In this document: positions 37,514 through 46,757 of the stretch, one piece after another | Numbering within the stretch: position 1 is the first letter of the stretch | Layout: each line of letters opens with the position of its first letter | Position numbers and translations under genes: made by a program | Notes under the pieces: model-generated | What the model saw: the letters and a program-made list of their open reading frames with translations, nothing else | What the model was told of the DNA's origin: nothing | Databases searched by the model: none | Origin: Herbaspirillum huttiense | GTDB lineage: Bacteria > Pseudomonadota > Gammaproteobacteria > Burkholderiales > Burkholderiaceae_D | Assembly (NCBI RefSeq): GCF_004367745.1 | Contig: NZ_CP037993.1 | Coordinates: 1,736,001 to 1,800,000, forward strand | Length of the DNA stretch: 64,000 nt | Direction: 5' to 3'

Positions 37514-38059
37514 ATGAAGATCGATCGCATTCATCACGTTGCCTACCGCTGCAAGGACGCCAGAGAAACCGTGCTCTGGTACCAGAAATATCTGAACATG
37601 GATTTCATCCTGGCCATCGCCGAAGACCAGGTACCCTCGACCAAGGCCCCCGATCCCTACATGCACATCTTCCTCGATGCCGGGCAGGGCAATGTGCTGG
37701 CCTTCTTCGAGATCCCGAATTCACCGCCCATGGGGCGCGACCCCAATACCCCGGCCTGGGTGCAGCACATTGCCTTCAAGGTGGACAGCGAGGCCACCCT
37801 CAGGGAGGTCATGCAGCGCCTGCAGGACGACGGCATCGAGGTGGTGGGCATCACCGATCACACCATTTTCAAATCCATCTATTTCTTCGATCCCAGCGGC
37901 CACCGCGTCGAACTTGCTGCCGATTGCGCCAGCCCGCAGCAGCTGCAGCGGCTGGACGAAGTCAAGTGGGACATGCTGGACGAATGGTCACGCACCCGCC
38001 GCGCACCGAAGCATGCCGCCTGGATGCATGTGCAGGAATTCACGGCAGCCGGTCACTGA
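37514..38059 (+). CDS. VOC-family (glyoxalase/extradiol dioxygenase fold) protein
   Basis: 181 residues with two VOC half-repeats: IDRIHHVAYRCKDARETVLWY and AWVQHIAFKVDSEATLREVM, ending with DPSGHRVELAAD. Metal ligands fit His in HHVAY, His in VQHIAF and Glu in RVEL. Likely a ring-cleavage or glyoxalase-like enzyme acting with the FAD hydroxylase that follows after 52 bases. AAGGAGA precedes the ATG. Controlled by the divergent MarR through the operators in between (inference). Confidence 0.88.
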   Translation: MKIDRIHHVAYRCKDARETVLWYQKYLNMDFILAIAEDQVPSTKAPDPYMHIFLDAGQGNVLAFFEIPNSPPMGRDPNTPAWVQHIAFKVDSEATLREVMQRLQDDGIEVVGITDHTIFKSIYFFDPSGHRVELAADCASPQQLQRLDEVKWDMLDEWSRTRRAPKHAAWMHVQEFTAAGH

Positions 38060-38111
38060 TCCGATAAAAAATTGACAGCGCCATCCCCCCGATGATCCCA
38101 AGGAGACACCC

Positions 38112-39761
38112 ATGCAAAGCACCTACACCTATCCCCGTTTCGCCTATCAACCCTCGGATGAGCAGCGCAGCGGCCAGCCGCAGCGCCACCCGGTGGTCAT
38201 CATCGGTGCCGGTCCCATCGGCCTGACGGCGGCCCTGGAATGCGCCGCGCGCGGCCTGCCCGCCATCGTGCTGGATGACAATGACACCGTGAGCATCGGT
38301 TCGCGTGCGGTCTGCTATGCCAAGCGTCCGCTGGAGATCTGGGATCGTCTGGGCGTGGCGCAGCGCATGGTGGACAAGGGCGTGGGCTGGCAGCTGGGCA
38401 AGGTATTTTTTGAGGATCGCCAGGTCTACCAGTTCGACCTGCTGCCCGAGGCCGGCCACCGGATGCCAGCCATGATCAACCTGCAGCAATACTATCTGGA
38501 AGAGTATCTGGTAGAAGCCTGCACGGCGCATCCGCTCATCGACCTGCGCTGGAAGCATGCGCTGGTGGCCCTGAAGCAGGATGACGACGGTGCCACCCTG
38601 ACCGTGGAAACGCCCGACGGCAGCTTCACCATGCAGGCCGACTGGATCATCGCCTGCGACGGAGCCAACAGCGATACGCGCAAGATGGTCGGTGCGCAGT
38701 TCACCGGCCAGTTCTTCCAGGACCGCTTCCTCATCGCCGATGTCATCATGAAGGCCGACTTCCCGACCGAGCGCTGGTTCTGGTTCGATCCGCCTTTCCA
38801 TCGCGGCCAGAGCGTGTTGCTGCACAAGCAGTGCGACAACGTCTGGCGCATCGATTTCCAGCTCGGCTGGGACGCCGATCCCGAGGAAGAAAAGAAGCCC
38901 GAAAACGTCATCCCGCGTATTCAGGCGATGCTGGGGCCGGAGGTGGAATTCGAACTGGAATGGGTTTCCGTCTACCAGTTCGCCTGCCGCCGCATCGACA
39001 ACATGCGCTACCAGCGCGTGCTCTTTGCCGGTGACGCTGCGCATCAGGTATCTCCCTTCGGGGCGCGCGGTGCCAATACCGGCGTGCAGGACATCGACAA
39101 CCTGATCTGGAAACTCAAGCTGGTCATTGACGGCCAGGCCCCGGTCAGCTTCATCGACAGCTATCACGAAGAGCGCGCTTTCGCGGCCGACGACAACCTG
39201 CGCCAGTCCACCCGCTCCACCGATTTCATCACGCCCAAGAGCCGTGCCAGCCGCGTGCTGCGCGATGCCGTCCTGACGCTGGCCGAGCACGAACCGTTCG
39301 CCCGCACGCTGGTCAACAGCGGCCGCCTGTCCACGCCGACACCTTATGTGAGCTCGTCCCTGAACACCCCCGACAGCGTGCCGTTCGGCGAGCGCATGGT
39401 CCCCGGCACTCCCTGTGCGGATGCGCCGGTGCGGCAGGGGAGCCGGCCCGGATGGCTGCTCAGTCAGCTGGGCGAAGGCTTCACGGTGCTGGTATTCGGT
39501 GCGGGAGATTTCCCCGTCAGTCTGCAGGCTGCGGGCCTGGAGATTCCGGTCAAGACCATCGGTCCCGCCGGTTCCGGGGCCCTGCTGGAGGATGTGCAGG
39601 GATTGGCCGCGCAGCGTTATGCCGCGCAAGACGGATGCGCTTACCTGATCCGGCCGGACCAGCACGTGGCGGCCCGCTGGTCGCGCTTCGACCCGCTGCA
39701 GATCGCCGCCGCCGTCAACCGCTGCGTCGGTCACTGCACGGTGCAGGCCGCCTGCGCCTGA
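38112..39761 (+). CDS. FAD-dependent aromatic hydroxylase (class A flavoprotein monooxygenase, MhpA-like)
   Basis: 549 residues. FAD-binding GAGPIGLTAALECAARG (near residue 35), the DG motif WIIACDGANSDTRK and the GD motif RVLFAGDAAHQVSPFGARGANTG place it with class A aromatic monooxygenases such as MhpA. A C-terminal thioredoxin-like domain begins near residue 440. Probably hydroxylates a phenolic substrate with NAD(P)H, feeding the VOC enzyme upstream; substrate unknown. AAGGAGA precedes the ATG. Its 3' end overlaps the convergent GGDEF gene by 31 bases. Confidence 0.9.
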   Translation: MQSTYTYPRFAYQPSDEQRSGQPQRHPVVIIGAGPIGLTAALECAARGLPAIVLDDNDTVSIGSRAVCYAKRPLEIWDRLGVAQRMVDKGVGWQLGKVFFEDRQVYQFDLLPEAGHRMPAMINLQQYYLEEYLVEACTAHPLIDLRWKHALVALKQDDDGATLTVETPDGSFTMQADWIIACDGANSDTRKMVGAQFTGQFFQDRFLIADVIMKADFPTERWFWFDPPFHRGQSVLLHKQCDNVWRIDFQLGWDADPEEEKKPENVIPRIQAMLGPEVEFELEWVSVYQFACRRIDNMRYQRVLFAGDAAHQVSPFGARGANTGVQDIDNLIWKLKLVIDGQAPVSFIDSYHEERAFAADDNLRQSTRSTDFITPKSRASRVLRDAVLTLAEHEPFARTLVNSGRLSTPTPYVSSSLNTPDSVPFGERMVPGTPCADAPVRQGSRPGWLLSQLGEGFTVLVFGAGDFPVSLQAAGLEIPVKTIGPAGSGALLEDVQGLAAQRYAAQDGCAYLIRPDQHVAARWSRFDPLQIAAAVNRCVGHCTVQAACA

Positions 39762-40426
39762 CGGGCGCGCTTGAGGTGATACATGCCCTGGTCGGCGCAA
39801 GCCAGCAGGGCATCCATCGAATTGCCGTCATCGGGATAGCGTGCATGGCCCAGGCTCGCGCTCACCGTCAGCATCGTCTGGCCGATCTGGAAGGGGGCAG
39901 CGAGCGCCTGGGTGAGCTTGTCGCGGATGATGCGGATGTCGCCGCTGGCGACGATGTCGGTGAGCACCACGAATTCATCACCGCCAATGCGGGCGATGGT
40001 ATCCGCATGCCGCAGGCTCGCCCCCAGCCGTTCGCCGATCTGCAGCAACAGCAGATCACCGGCGGCGTGGCCGTGGCGATCGTTGACCAGCTTGAAGCCA
40101 TCCAGATCCAGGAACAGCAACGCGAAGCTGCCCTGTGCGCGCTCGGCGCGGGCGATCGCAGCAGCGATGCGTTGCTCCAGCAGGCAGCGGTTGGGCAGGC
40201 CGGTGAGGCCGTCGTAGAGCGCCTGCTGGCGCAGGCCGTCATTGGCGGCGCGGGCTTCGCGCAATTGCCGGTGCAGCTCGCGGCAACGGCCGCGCGCGGA
40301 TGCGAGCAATGCGCCCAGCATGCCCGCAAGGCCTAGTGAGGCGACGGCACCGAGGCCATCCAGTGAAGCGCCGGTCCAGACCCGCTGGACCAGCCTGACC
40401 CATTCGCCGTTATCCATCCCATACAT
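39731..40426 (-). CDS. Small membrane-anchored diguanylate cyclase (GGDEF)
   Basis: 231 residues. One membrane helix (LGAVASLGLAGMLGALLASA, residues about 25-44), a short coiled-coil linker (RCRELHRQLREARAANDGLRQQ), then GGDEF: ALYDGLTGLPNRCLLEQR, FLDLDGFKLVNDRHGH, IARIGGDEFVVL. An RxxD inhibitory site (RHAD) sits five residues before GGDEF. Start 40426 or 40417; neither has a strong ribosome site, consistent with coupling to the overlapping upstream regulator gene, whose stop (40410-40412) lies inside it. Confidence 0.88.
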   Translation of the reverse strand: MYGMDNGEWVRLVQRVWTGASLDGLGAVASLGLAGMLGALLASARGRCRELHRQLREARAANDGLRQQALYDGLTGLPNRCLLEQRIAAAIARAERAQGSFALLFLDLDGFKLVNDRHGHAAGDLLLLQIGERLGASLRHADTIARIGGDEFVVLTDIVASGDIRIIRDKLTQALAAPFQIGQTMLTVSASLGHARYPDDGNSMDALLACADQGMYHLKRARQAQAACTVQ

Positions 40427-41122
40427 AAAAGACCGCGCTTTCTTTCATTGCCACGCAGATGAACCCTCTGCCATAGATGTTCCGGATCTCGAAGCGGGCA
40501 TGCGCCAATTGCCCCAGCTTCTTCCGGAGGCGATAGATGATGGTGTCGATGCGATGCGGATCGATGATCTCGGCCGTGATGTTGAGCGCATGCATCAGGT
40601 GTTCCGCACTGACCGGGAAGTGCGGGCTGAGAAACAGCGTCGTCAGGACCGCGCATTCGCGCTCGCTCAGCGCCACCCGTTCGTTGTGCGGACTGACCAG
40701 CGTGCCGCGGCGGCGATACAGGGTCCAGGCTTCCGCACTGCCTGCCGCCGGCGCATGCAGGATGCGCAGGCGTCGCAGGAAGGAGCGGATGGTCGCCAGC
40801 AGCAGGCCTTGCCGGATCGGTTTGTGCAGGATGTAATCGGCACCGTCGTGCAGGGCTTTCTCCTGCGCATCCTCGCTGAGCTGTTCGCCGATGACGACAA
40901 TGCCGAGCATCGGAAACTTCTGCCGCAGATCCGCCACCAGCGGACGCAAGCTGATGGTGAACCGGTGCGTCTCGATGATCAGGACGGCAGGCTTTTTTTT
41001 TGAATCTCGCCTTCCAGTTCCGACAAGGCCGCCACTGCCCGTACCGGCAAGCCGCTGGCATGCAAGGCCTTGAGCACAACGCCGGCTCCCTCGCCTGGAT
41101 GCTCTACGATTAACACTGCCAC
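40410..41122 (-). pseudogene. Atypical OmpR-type response regulator, reading frame broken at an A9 tract
   Basis: Two frames together make one regulator. From GTG 41122 the first reads VAVLIVEHPGEG...ELEGEIQKK, then meets TGA at 40981-40979. The second picks up at KPAVLIIETHRF and runs to 40410 through LHKPIRQGLL and a winged-helix DNA-binding domain (LSERECAVLTTLF, DTIIYRLRKKLGQ, NIYGRGFIC). The switch lies in nine consecutive A (40993-41001, minus strand); ten or seven A, or a -1 slip, restores one open frame of about 238 residues. The receiver is odd: EHP replaces the acidic pair and Glu (IIET) the phospho-acceptor Asp, while Lys (HKP) remains. Whether this is a sequencing error, a mutation, phase variation or slippage cannot be decided from one sequence. 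Confidence 0.75.
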
Positions 41123-41322
41123 GTCGTTCACATCCCCAAAATGAAACAACCCTGATAGTCCGCTCTTAACGGATGAGTATCATTATTGGTTACGTTATAC
41201 CTGCTTTTGCCTGGCGGGAGTTTCACAGAAAATCTCGATTTTGTTATCAATTTGAAAGGCACGGCGCGATCATTCCGCGCCGTGTGGTCGACCGCAAAAG
41301 TGCGCCCATTGGCGTTTGCAGG

Positions 41323-41354
41323 CGAAAAAAAACGGCAACCCGCAGGTTGCCGTT
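41323..41354 (-). terminator. Intrinsic terminator after the cheY operon
   Basis: AACGGCAACC (41331-41340), loop CGCA, GGTTGCCGTT (41345-41354). Read on the minus strand the stem is followed by eight T, so it ends the minus-strand transcript from cheY. Confidence 0.9.
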
Positions 41355-41411
41355 CTTCCGTTGCAAGCTGCCGGGGAGGCGGCAGCCATGGGGCAGGCGT
41401 GCTCTCGAAAC

Positions 41412-41642
41412 TCAGTAGATGTCCAATCCGAAATACTGTGCCACGTCGCCTTCGGTCCAGTCCTTGATGACATCGCGCTCCAGCAGCACGCGATATTCTG
41501 AACGCTGCAGGCCGTCGTTCTGCTGGACGATGCGGCTCTCCAGCGTATAGATGGTCTGGTGGATGCGGGTGGTCATCGAGGCATGTTTGATGATGCTGCC
41601 CGCTTGCGGTTCTTGTTGTTCGTCATTGGCAGGGATATCCAT
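41412..41642 (-). CDS. Hypothetical protein downstream of cheY
   Basis: 76 residues, acidic, no domain recognised (MDIPANDEQQEPQ..., ending DVAQYFGLDIY). It begins ten bases after the cheY stop with GAGGA as ribosome site and is followed by a strong terminator, so it is probably a real gene co-transcribed with cheY. A chemotaxis or signalling role is inferred only from position. Confidence 0.7.
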   Translation of the reverse strand: MDIPANDEQQEPQAGSIIKHASMTTRIHQTIYTLESRIVQQNDGLQRSEYRVLLERDVIKDWTEGDVAQYFGLDIY

Positions 41643-41652
41643 CAGCGTCCTC

Positions 41653-42054
41653 TCATTTCATCTGTGCGCGCCGCGCCAGGATCTTTTCGATCTTTTCCTT
41701 GAGCGTGGTGGCGTTGAAGGGTTTGACGATATAGCCATCCGCACCTTCCTGGGCTGCCGTGACGATGTTTTCCTTCTTGGCTTCGGCCGTGATCATCAGC
41801 ACCGGCAGATGCGCCAGGGAAGGGGTGGAGCGGATCTTCTTGAGCAGGGTCAGGCCATCCATGACCGGCATGTTCCAGTCGGTCAGGACGAAGGTGATGT
41901 TGGAGGCGCCGGATTCCAGAATCTTCAGGGCCGTGGAGCCGTCATCGGCTTCCACGATCTTGGTGTATTCGAGTTCCTTGAGCAGGCCGCTGACGATGCG
42001 GCGCATCGTCGAAAAATCATCGACGACGAGAAAGTGTTGGTCTGTATCAGCCAT
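41653..42054 (-). CDS. cheY: CheY-like single-domain response regulator
   Basis: 133 residues, receiver only. Acidic pair in [13 protein letters not shown], phospho-acceptor in [13 protein letters not shown] (near residue 60), Thr in [13 protein letters not shown] and Lys in [11 protein letters not shown], all as in CheY. It probably binds the flagellar switch. The start MADTDQHF at 42054 is chosen over the longer frame to 42171, which is low in family similarity. No cheA lies in the window. Confidence 0.88.
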   Translation of the reverse strand: MADTDQHFLVVDDFSTMRRIVSGLLKELEYTKIVEADDGSTALKILESGASNITFVLTDWNMPVMDGLTLLKKIRSTPSLAHLPVLMITAEAKKENIVTAAQEGADGYIVKPFNATTLKEKIEKILARRAQMK

Positions 42055-42225
42055 GGTGAAAGCTACCTTGAGGGAAAGGTGGGATGCGCAACAAACAGCA
42101 AATCGCGTGCCGGTGCTCCATTGAACGGCAGCGCCGACGGGACCGGCCGGCGCTTCCGTACAACGGAGCACCGGGGCCGGCCGGAGCGATTGCCGCGCAG
42201 CGCGCGGTCGTGGAGGATCAGCGGA

Positions 42226-42615
42226 TCAGTTGCTCAGTGCCCACTTGCCTGCGCTGTTCTTGCAGTAACGCAATTTCAGCGGTTCGGTGCCACGCTTGCT
42301 GGTGACCACCAGGTCCACATTGGCGCAGGGCGGGGTGCTTTGCTCGAAGGTTGGGGTGATCTTGGCCGTGGTGGAGGGCTTGGGGCCATCGGTCCACTGC
42401 GAGGTCTTGCCGCTCACGCCGGCGTCCAGGGACGCGGTGATGGCGGCATACAGGGAATTGATCTGTTCTTTCTTCAGATCGGCCACGGCCGTGTTGGAGA
42501 AGAAGTCCAGATTGGCCTGCGCGTGTGCCTGATGGCTCAGGACCGCGGCGCAGATCAGGCCAGCGTGGGCGGCCAGCTTCAGGAAGCGGAAGCGGGAGAG
42601 GGTACGCTTGTTCAT
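42226..42615 (-). CDS. Secreted hypothetical protein
   Basis: 129 residues with a signal peptide (MNKRTLSRFRFLKLAAHAGL, then a short core ending AHAQA). The mature part has two cysteines (PPCANVDLV and LRYCKNSAGKWAL) that could form a disulfide. No family recognised; probably periplasmic. The start is set by the signal peptide; the longer frame to 42693 is unlikely. Confidence 0.65.
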   Translation of the reverse strand: MNKRTLSRFRFLKLAAHAGLICAAVLSHQAHAQANLDFFSNTAVADLKKEQINSLYAAITASLDAGVSGKTSQWTDGPKPSTTAKITPTFEQSTPPCANVDLVVTSKRGTEPLKLRYCKNSAGKWALSN

Positions 42616-42898
42616 GGCTTGCTCGTTTCTCAATATCGGGAGGTAAGTGGCGTCATCCGCCATCGGGGGGAATGGCGGCGACGTTCCAGCCACTGTTTAT
42701 ACCAGAAGTCACGGTGCGCCCAAACTTGTGCTTGCACGGTAAAGGTCCCGCTTTTCCTGCTTTGCGCTACGATGCGGCTCGTCATAATGCGCCAGACTGA
42801 TGTCGTTACGTACACGATGCTTGCGCCGCAACTGCGCCGTGCGCAGGCCATGCAAACGATTGCAGTGATTCATTTCGAATACAAGAAAAGGGGAAGCG

Positions 42899-44143
42899 AT
42901 GAAGTCATGTCTGATGCGTGCCGGCCTGGTCCTGGGCGCACTGAGCGCCATGTTGTCCATCCTGCCAATTGCTGCATCGGCCCAGGCTTCCGCCACCCCG
43001 GCGGTGCAGGCGGTGGCCTCCGGCGTGCGCTATCAGCTCATCGGCCGCTGGGATGTTGACAAGCTCAACACCATTCTGCAAAAGGATACGCCGGCATTCT
43101 CCGGCGTCCCCGTCAATTACTCGCCTGCGCGCAATGCCGTGCGGCTCTATCGCATCACGTATCCTTCCGTGATTCCGGAGCGCGGCAACCAGCCTATCCT
43201 CGCCTCGGGCTTGCTGGCGTTGCCGGATACGCCGGCCAAATCCTATTCGCTGGTGTCCTATCAGCATGGCACCGTGTATGAACGGCAGCAGGTGCCGTCC
43301 TTCCCCGAACAATCGCCCGAAACGCAGTTGATGATTGCCCAGTTCGCCGGGCAGGGCTATGCGCTCATCGGCGCCGATTATTTCGGCATGGGCATTTCCG
43401 GCGAGCCGGAAGGCTACATGGTCAAGGGCAGCCACCAGCAAGCCACCTATGACATGCTGCTGGCCGCGCGCAGCGTGCTGGCCAGCATGGGTGTGCGCGA
43501 GGACAAGCTGTTTCTCTCCGGGTGGTCGCAGGGTGGCTTCGTGACCATGGCCTTCCTTGAAAAACTGGAAGCGGCCGGCGTCAAGGTCGATGCGGCCACC
43601 ACCGCCAGTGCACCGCTGGACGTGTTCGCGCTGCTCGAAGGATTTCTCACTTTTCCACGCCCCAATGATGCGGCCTGGCTCAACAGCATCGTCATTCTGT
43701 CAGCCTTTGCCTTCGAAAATTATTACGGTGTGCCGGGGTTGGCGCGCTCGGTGCTCACTGATGCGGCCTACCCGGTCGCCAAGAATGCCTACGATCGGCA
43801 GCCCTTCAATGTGGCCGACATTCCGACCGACCTGCACAAGCTGATGCGGCCGGAATATTTTGACCCGCAGTATTTCGCCCGGTCCGCCTATGGCCGCCTG
43901 ATCGCGACCACCCAGGCCTATCGCTGGGTGATCCGTTCGGACGTCCGCAATTACTATGGCGAAACGGATGAGGCCATCACCCCCGGCGTGGGCCGTATGG
44001 CCATGACCTATGCACAGGCCATGGGTTCGGGGAACACGCGGGTACAGGCGGTCTCCACCGGACCGACTACGCATCGCGGCACCTTTGCCACCGCGGTACC
44101 CGCGTGGAAGCGCTGGTTCGATGAAAAGGTGGCGGGTCAGTAA
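42899..44143 (+). CDS. Secreted alpha/beta-hydrolase (secretory lipase/esterase-like)
   Basis: 414 residues with a signal peptide ([26 protein letters not shown]). Nucleophile elbow GWSQGG near residue 204, preceded by a hydrolase core ([27 protein letters not shown]). A candidate acid and His lie in [10 protein letters not shown] and [10 protein letters not shown] near the C-terminus. Probably an extracytoplasmic esterase or lipase; substrate unknown. AAGGGGAAG precedes the ATG, and TTGCGC/CATAAT-like boxes lie about 110 bases upstream. Confidence 0.82.
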   Translation: MKSCLMRAGLVLGALSAMLSILPIAASAQASATPAVQAVASGVRYQLIGRWDVDKLNTILQKDTPAFSGVPVNYSPARNAVRLYRITYPSVIPERGNQPILASGLLALPDTPAKSYSLVSYQHGTVYERQQVPSFPEQSPETQLMIAQFAGQGYALIGADYFGMGISGEPEGYMVKGSHQQATYDMLLAARSVLASMGVREDKLFLSGWSQGGFVTMAFLEKLEAAGVKVDAATTASAPLDVFALLEGFLTFPRPNDAAWLNSIVILSAFAFENYYGVPGLARSVLTDAAYPVAKNAYDRQPFNVADIPTDLHKLMRPEYFDPQYFARSAYGRLIATTQAYRWVIRSDVRNYYGETDEAITPGVGRMAMTYAQAMGSGNTRVQAVSTGPTTHRGTFATAVPAWKRWFDEKVAGQ

Positions 44144-44309
44144 CGCGCGTTGCTTGCCGTGGCCGCGGCGCAGGCCGGATGGAAGGGCGCAAGGGCGGAT
44201 CAGACCTGTGTCTTCCCCTTTATTCTGCCGTGATGCGGCAGCTCATCCGGCTTATCATCCCGGCACCGGTACTTCCGCCGGCCCTGTCCGACTCCACTGC
44301 GCAATCCAC

Positions 44310-45881
44310 ATGAATCCTCTCCGCCGTCTCCGCCTTGGCCCCCGCCTGGCTGCGGGCTTTGCTGCCCTCCTGCTGTTGCTGGTGATCATTACCTTCATCG
44401 GCATCACTCGCATGTCTTCGCTGGATGCTACCTCGTCCCAACTGAGCGGCGCCATTTATCCCAAGGTCAATGCGGCCCAGAAGATGCAGTACCTGATGAT
44501 GAATATCGCCCGTTCGGCGCGCAACATCATCATCCTGGAAGATGATGCCCAGATGAACAGCAACAAGCAGTCCATCGACAAGGACCTGGCCGAGTACCAG
44601 AAAGCGCTGGACTATCTGCGCAATTCCGTTTCGACCGATGAAGGACGTAGCCTGGTCGCGCGTGCAGATGAACAGAGCAAAGCCTATTTCGCTTTTACCA
44701 ATGATGTCGTGGCACTGGGACTGAAGAACCAGAACGTCGAAGGACAACGCTTGCTGTTTGGCCCTCGGTACAAAACGCAAGGCGAGTTGCTCGCCACCTT
44801 GCAGCAGATGGTGACGCGCTTTGAGGGTCAGATGCGCGAGGCCAGTGAAGCAGCGCATGCGACTTACGTTACTTCTGCAACTATCCTCGGCGTCTCGGCA
44901 GCGGTGGCGATTCTGCTGGGCCTGATCGCTGCACTGGCCATCAGCCGCTCCATCACCGTACCCATGGCCGATGCCGTCGATGCGGCCCGCAAGGTCGCCA
45001 ATGGCGACCTGACCAAGACCATCACCGACAGCGCACCGGATGAAACCGGCGACCTGCTCGGTGCGTTGCGCGAGATGAATACGTCACTGGTCGACATCGT
45101 TTCCAACGTGCGCACCGGTGCCGATACCATCGCCACCGCGTCGCAGGAAATCGCCGCCGGTAACCAGGACCTGTCGGCACGCACCGAACACCAGGCCAGT
45201 TCGCTGGAAGAAACCGCCTCTTCGATGGAGGAGTTGACCTCCACCGTACAGCAAAACAGTGCGAATGCCCGCCAGGCCGCGGAGATGGCACAGGCCGCTT
45301 CCAACGTCGCCGGGCAGGGCGGTGCCATCGTCGGCGACGTGGTCAGCACCATGGATGCCATCGATGCCTCCGCCCGCAAGATCGTGGACATCATCGGTGT
45401 GATCGACGGCATTGCCTTCCAGACCAACATCCTGGCGCTCAACGCCGCGGTGGAAGCGGCACGTGCAGGCGAGCAGGGACGCGGCTTTGCCGTGGTCGCT
45501 ACCGAAGTGCGCAGCCTGGCCCAGCGTTCGGCGGCGGCCGCCAAGGAGATCAAGGTCCTCATCGGCGACTCGGTGGAGAAGGTCGACTCGGGTGCGCAAC
45601 TGGTCAAGAAGGCCGGCCAGACCATGGATGAGATCGTGCAGAGCGTGGCCCAGGTCAATACCATCATCGGCCAGATCAGCGCCGCCGGTGAAGAGCAGCG
45701 CGCCGGCATCGAGCAGGTGCACCAGGCCGTGGCGCAGATGGATGAGGTTACCCAGCAGAATGCGGCGCTGGTCGAGGAGGCGGCCGCCGCTTCACGCTCC
45801 ATGCAGGGGCAGGCCGCCGAACTGGCCGAGAAAGTGGCCGTCTTCCGCTTGCCACAGCAGGCAAGAGGTGTATTGGGATAA
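44310..45881 (+). CDS. Methyl-accepting chemotaxis protein
   Basis: 523 residues. Helix 1 ([19 protein letters not shown]), a periplasmic four-helix-bundle sensor to about residue 185, helix 2 ([19 protein letters not shown]), HAMP, and a cytoplasmic signalling domain with the conserved tip [20 protein letters not shown]. Methylation-helix segments ([20 protein letters not shown]) are clear. It ends QQARGVLG, without the NWETF pentapeptide that tethers CheR/CheB. ATG 44310 gives the usual N-terminus; upstream frame is non-homologous. A terminator follows. Confidence 0.93.
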   Translation: MNPLRRLRLGPRLAAGFAALLLLLVIITFIGITRMSSLDATSSQLSGAIYPKVNAAQKMQYLMMNIARSARNIIILEDDAQMNSNKQSIDKDLAEYQKALDYLRNSVSTDEGRSLVARADEQSKAYFAFTNDVVALGLKNQNVEGQRLLFGPRYKTQGELLATLQQMVTRFEGQMREASEAAHATYVTSATILGVSAAVAILLGLIAALAISRSITVPMADAVDAARKVANGDLTKTITDSAPDETGDLLGALREMNTSLVDIVSNVRTGADTIATASQEIAAGNQDLSARTEHQASSLEETASSMEELTSTVQQNSANARQAAEMAQAASNVAGQGGAIVGDVVSTMDAIDASARKIVDIIGVIDGIAFQTNILALNAAVEAARAGEQGRGFAVVATEVRSLAQRSAAAAKEIKVLIGDSVEKVDSGAQLVKKAGQTMDEIVQSVAQVNTIIGQISAAGEEQRAGIEQVHQAVAQMDEVTQQNAALVEEAAAASRSMQGQAAELAEKVAVFRLPQQARGVLG

Positions 45882-45916
45882 GTCGCCGGGACGGCTCAGG
45901 CCGTCTAAGCCCCAGG

Positions 45917-45947
45917 AAAGCTGTCCAGATATTGGGCAGCTTTTTTT
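45917..45947 (+). terminator. Intrinsic terminator after the chemoreceptor gene
   Basis: AAAGCTGTCC (45917-45926) pairs with GGGCAGCTTT (45934-45943, one G-T), 7-base loop, T-run to 45947. Confidence 0.85.
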
Positions 45948-46047
45948 ATGGGTGAAGGACGCCGATCACGAGCCATATCCCGAAGCGGCATGAGGAAAGG
46001 AATGGGGGGAGAAAGCCGCAACCGGGACCGGTTGCGGCCAGGATGCA

Positions 46048-46275
46048 TCAGTTGTCGGGCAGTTCGCCCTTGGCCGCCAGGTCGATGGCGCGCACGATGG
46101 CGACGGCTTTTTCGATCACTTCCGCCTGGCTGGAGACGCGCATGCTCTTCTTGAGGTGATGGATGTGATCGCGGGTCTTGCGGCTCACCGGGACGTTGAG
46201 GAAGCCATCCGGTTCGGTCAGGAATTGCGGCGGAACTACCACGACGGGCTCGATGGTCTTGGAACGCTTGGGCAT
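46048..46275 (-). CDS. Small ribbon-helix-helix-like protein
   Basis: 75 residues starting MPKRSKTIEPVVVVPP. The C-terminal half (NVPVSRKTRDHIHHLKKSMR then SSQAEVIEKAVAIVRAID) has the length and helix spacing of a MetJ/Arc-type ribbon-helix-helix domain. No toxin gene is adjacent. AGGGAGA lies six bases before ATG 46275; the longer frame to 46329 lacks one. Probably DNA-binding; targets unknown. Confidence 0.65.
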   Translation of the reverse strand: MPKRSKTIEPVVVVPPQFLTEPDGFLNVPVSRKTRDHIHHLKKSMRVSSQAEVIEKAVAIVRAIDLAAKGELPDN

Positions 46276-46339
46276 GGGTATCTCCCTTGTGATTGATCTG
46301 GAATGACGTTGGTAGAGTGCCTGCGGCAATATAACTTTG

Positions 46340-46383
46340 ATCGTAAAGACAGAAGAACTTATTTCTTCGATTTTACGATTTTT
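46340..46383. repeat. Imperfect hairpin with T-run upstream of the ribbon-helix-helix gene
   Basis: ATCGTAAA (46340-46347) pairs with TTTACGAT (46372-46379) and GAAGAA (46352-46357) with TTCTTC (46363-46368), small internal loop, then five T. It looks like a terminator on the plus strand, but no plus-strand gene precedes it without its own terminator; an operator for the minus-strand gene is an alternative. Confidence 0.55.
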
Positions 46384-46667
46384 ATCTGTCCGCTCTTATC
46401 GGGCGGGAATGCTGAGGCTGATCTTTGGCGGGATCGCAACAGCGACGATGCCCCCGCTTTTTATTCCTGCTTGGAGATCGTGTCAAGCGAATTTCTAAAG
46501 GTTTGCCCTTGTGGACAGGTTTCACAATGCTTAGATTTTGTACCGCTACCATGCCTGCAGCGGATGGGCTTGTGTTCCGGCTTTCGCTCGGGGGAAGTGC
46601 ATTGGGGGGCATGCAGACCTCGCATGCTTGTTTTCGGAAACCTTATAACTTGATGCAGTACGCTGAC

Positions 46668-46687
46668 TGATATCCGGAGCGATATCA
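46668..46687. promoter_or_regulatory. Inverted repeat at enhancer distance from the sigma-54 promoter
   Basis: TGATATC-CGGAGC-GATATCA, perfect 7-bp arms, centred about 65 bases before the -24 box. Position and symmetry suit an activator site for a sigma-54 enhancer-binding protein; which one is unknown, and it does not match the NtrC consensus. Confidence 0.5.
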
Positions 46688-46741
46688 AAGTTCCGGGGCA
46701 GAGTGCGGTCATGGAAATGATTTACACCAGCCCCCGGCGGC

Positions 46742-46757
46742 TGGCATGCTCCTTGCA
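46742..46757 (+). promoter_or_regulatory. Sigma-54 (RpoN) promoter of the first amino-acid binding protein gene
   Basis: TGGCATG-CTCC-TTGCA matches the RpoN consensus at nearly every position with exact GG-N10-GC spacing. Predicted start about 46769, giving a leader of about 134 bases to the ATG at 46903. Confidence 0.8.

Noticed and set aside
38040..39800. 586-codon minus-strand frame opposite the FAD hydroxylase
   Set aside because: Antisense of a gene with all flavoprotein motifs in place.
44227..44243. CTGCCG-N5-CGGCAG hairpin before the chemoreceptor gene as a terminator
   Set aside because: No T-run follows on either strand in a useful position; may be a chance hairpin in GC-rich DNA.
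46303..46712. Short open frames on both strands in the 46.3-46.7 kb gap
   Set aside because: No ribosome sites, overlapping on opposite strands, and they run through the hairpin and palindromes.
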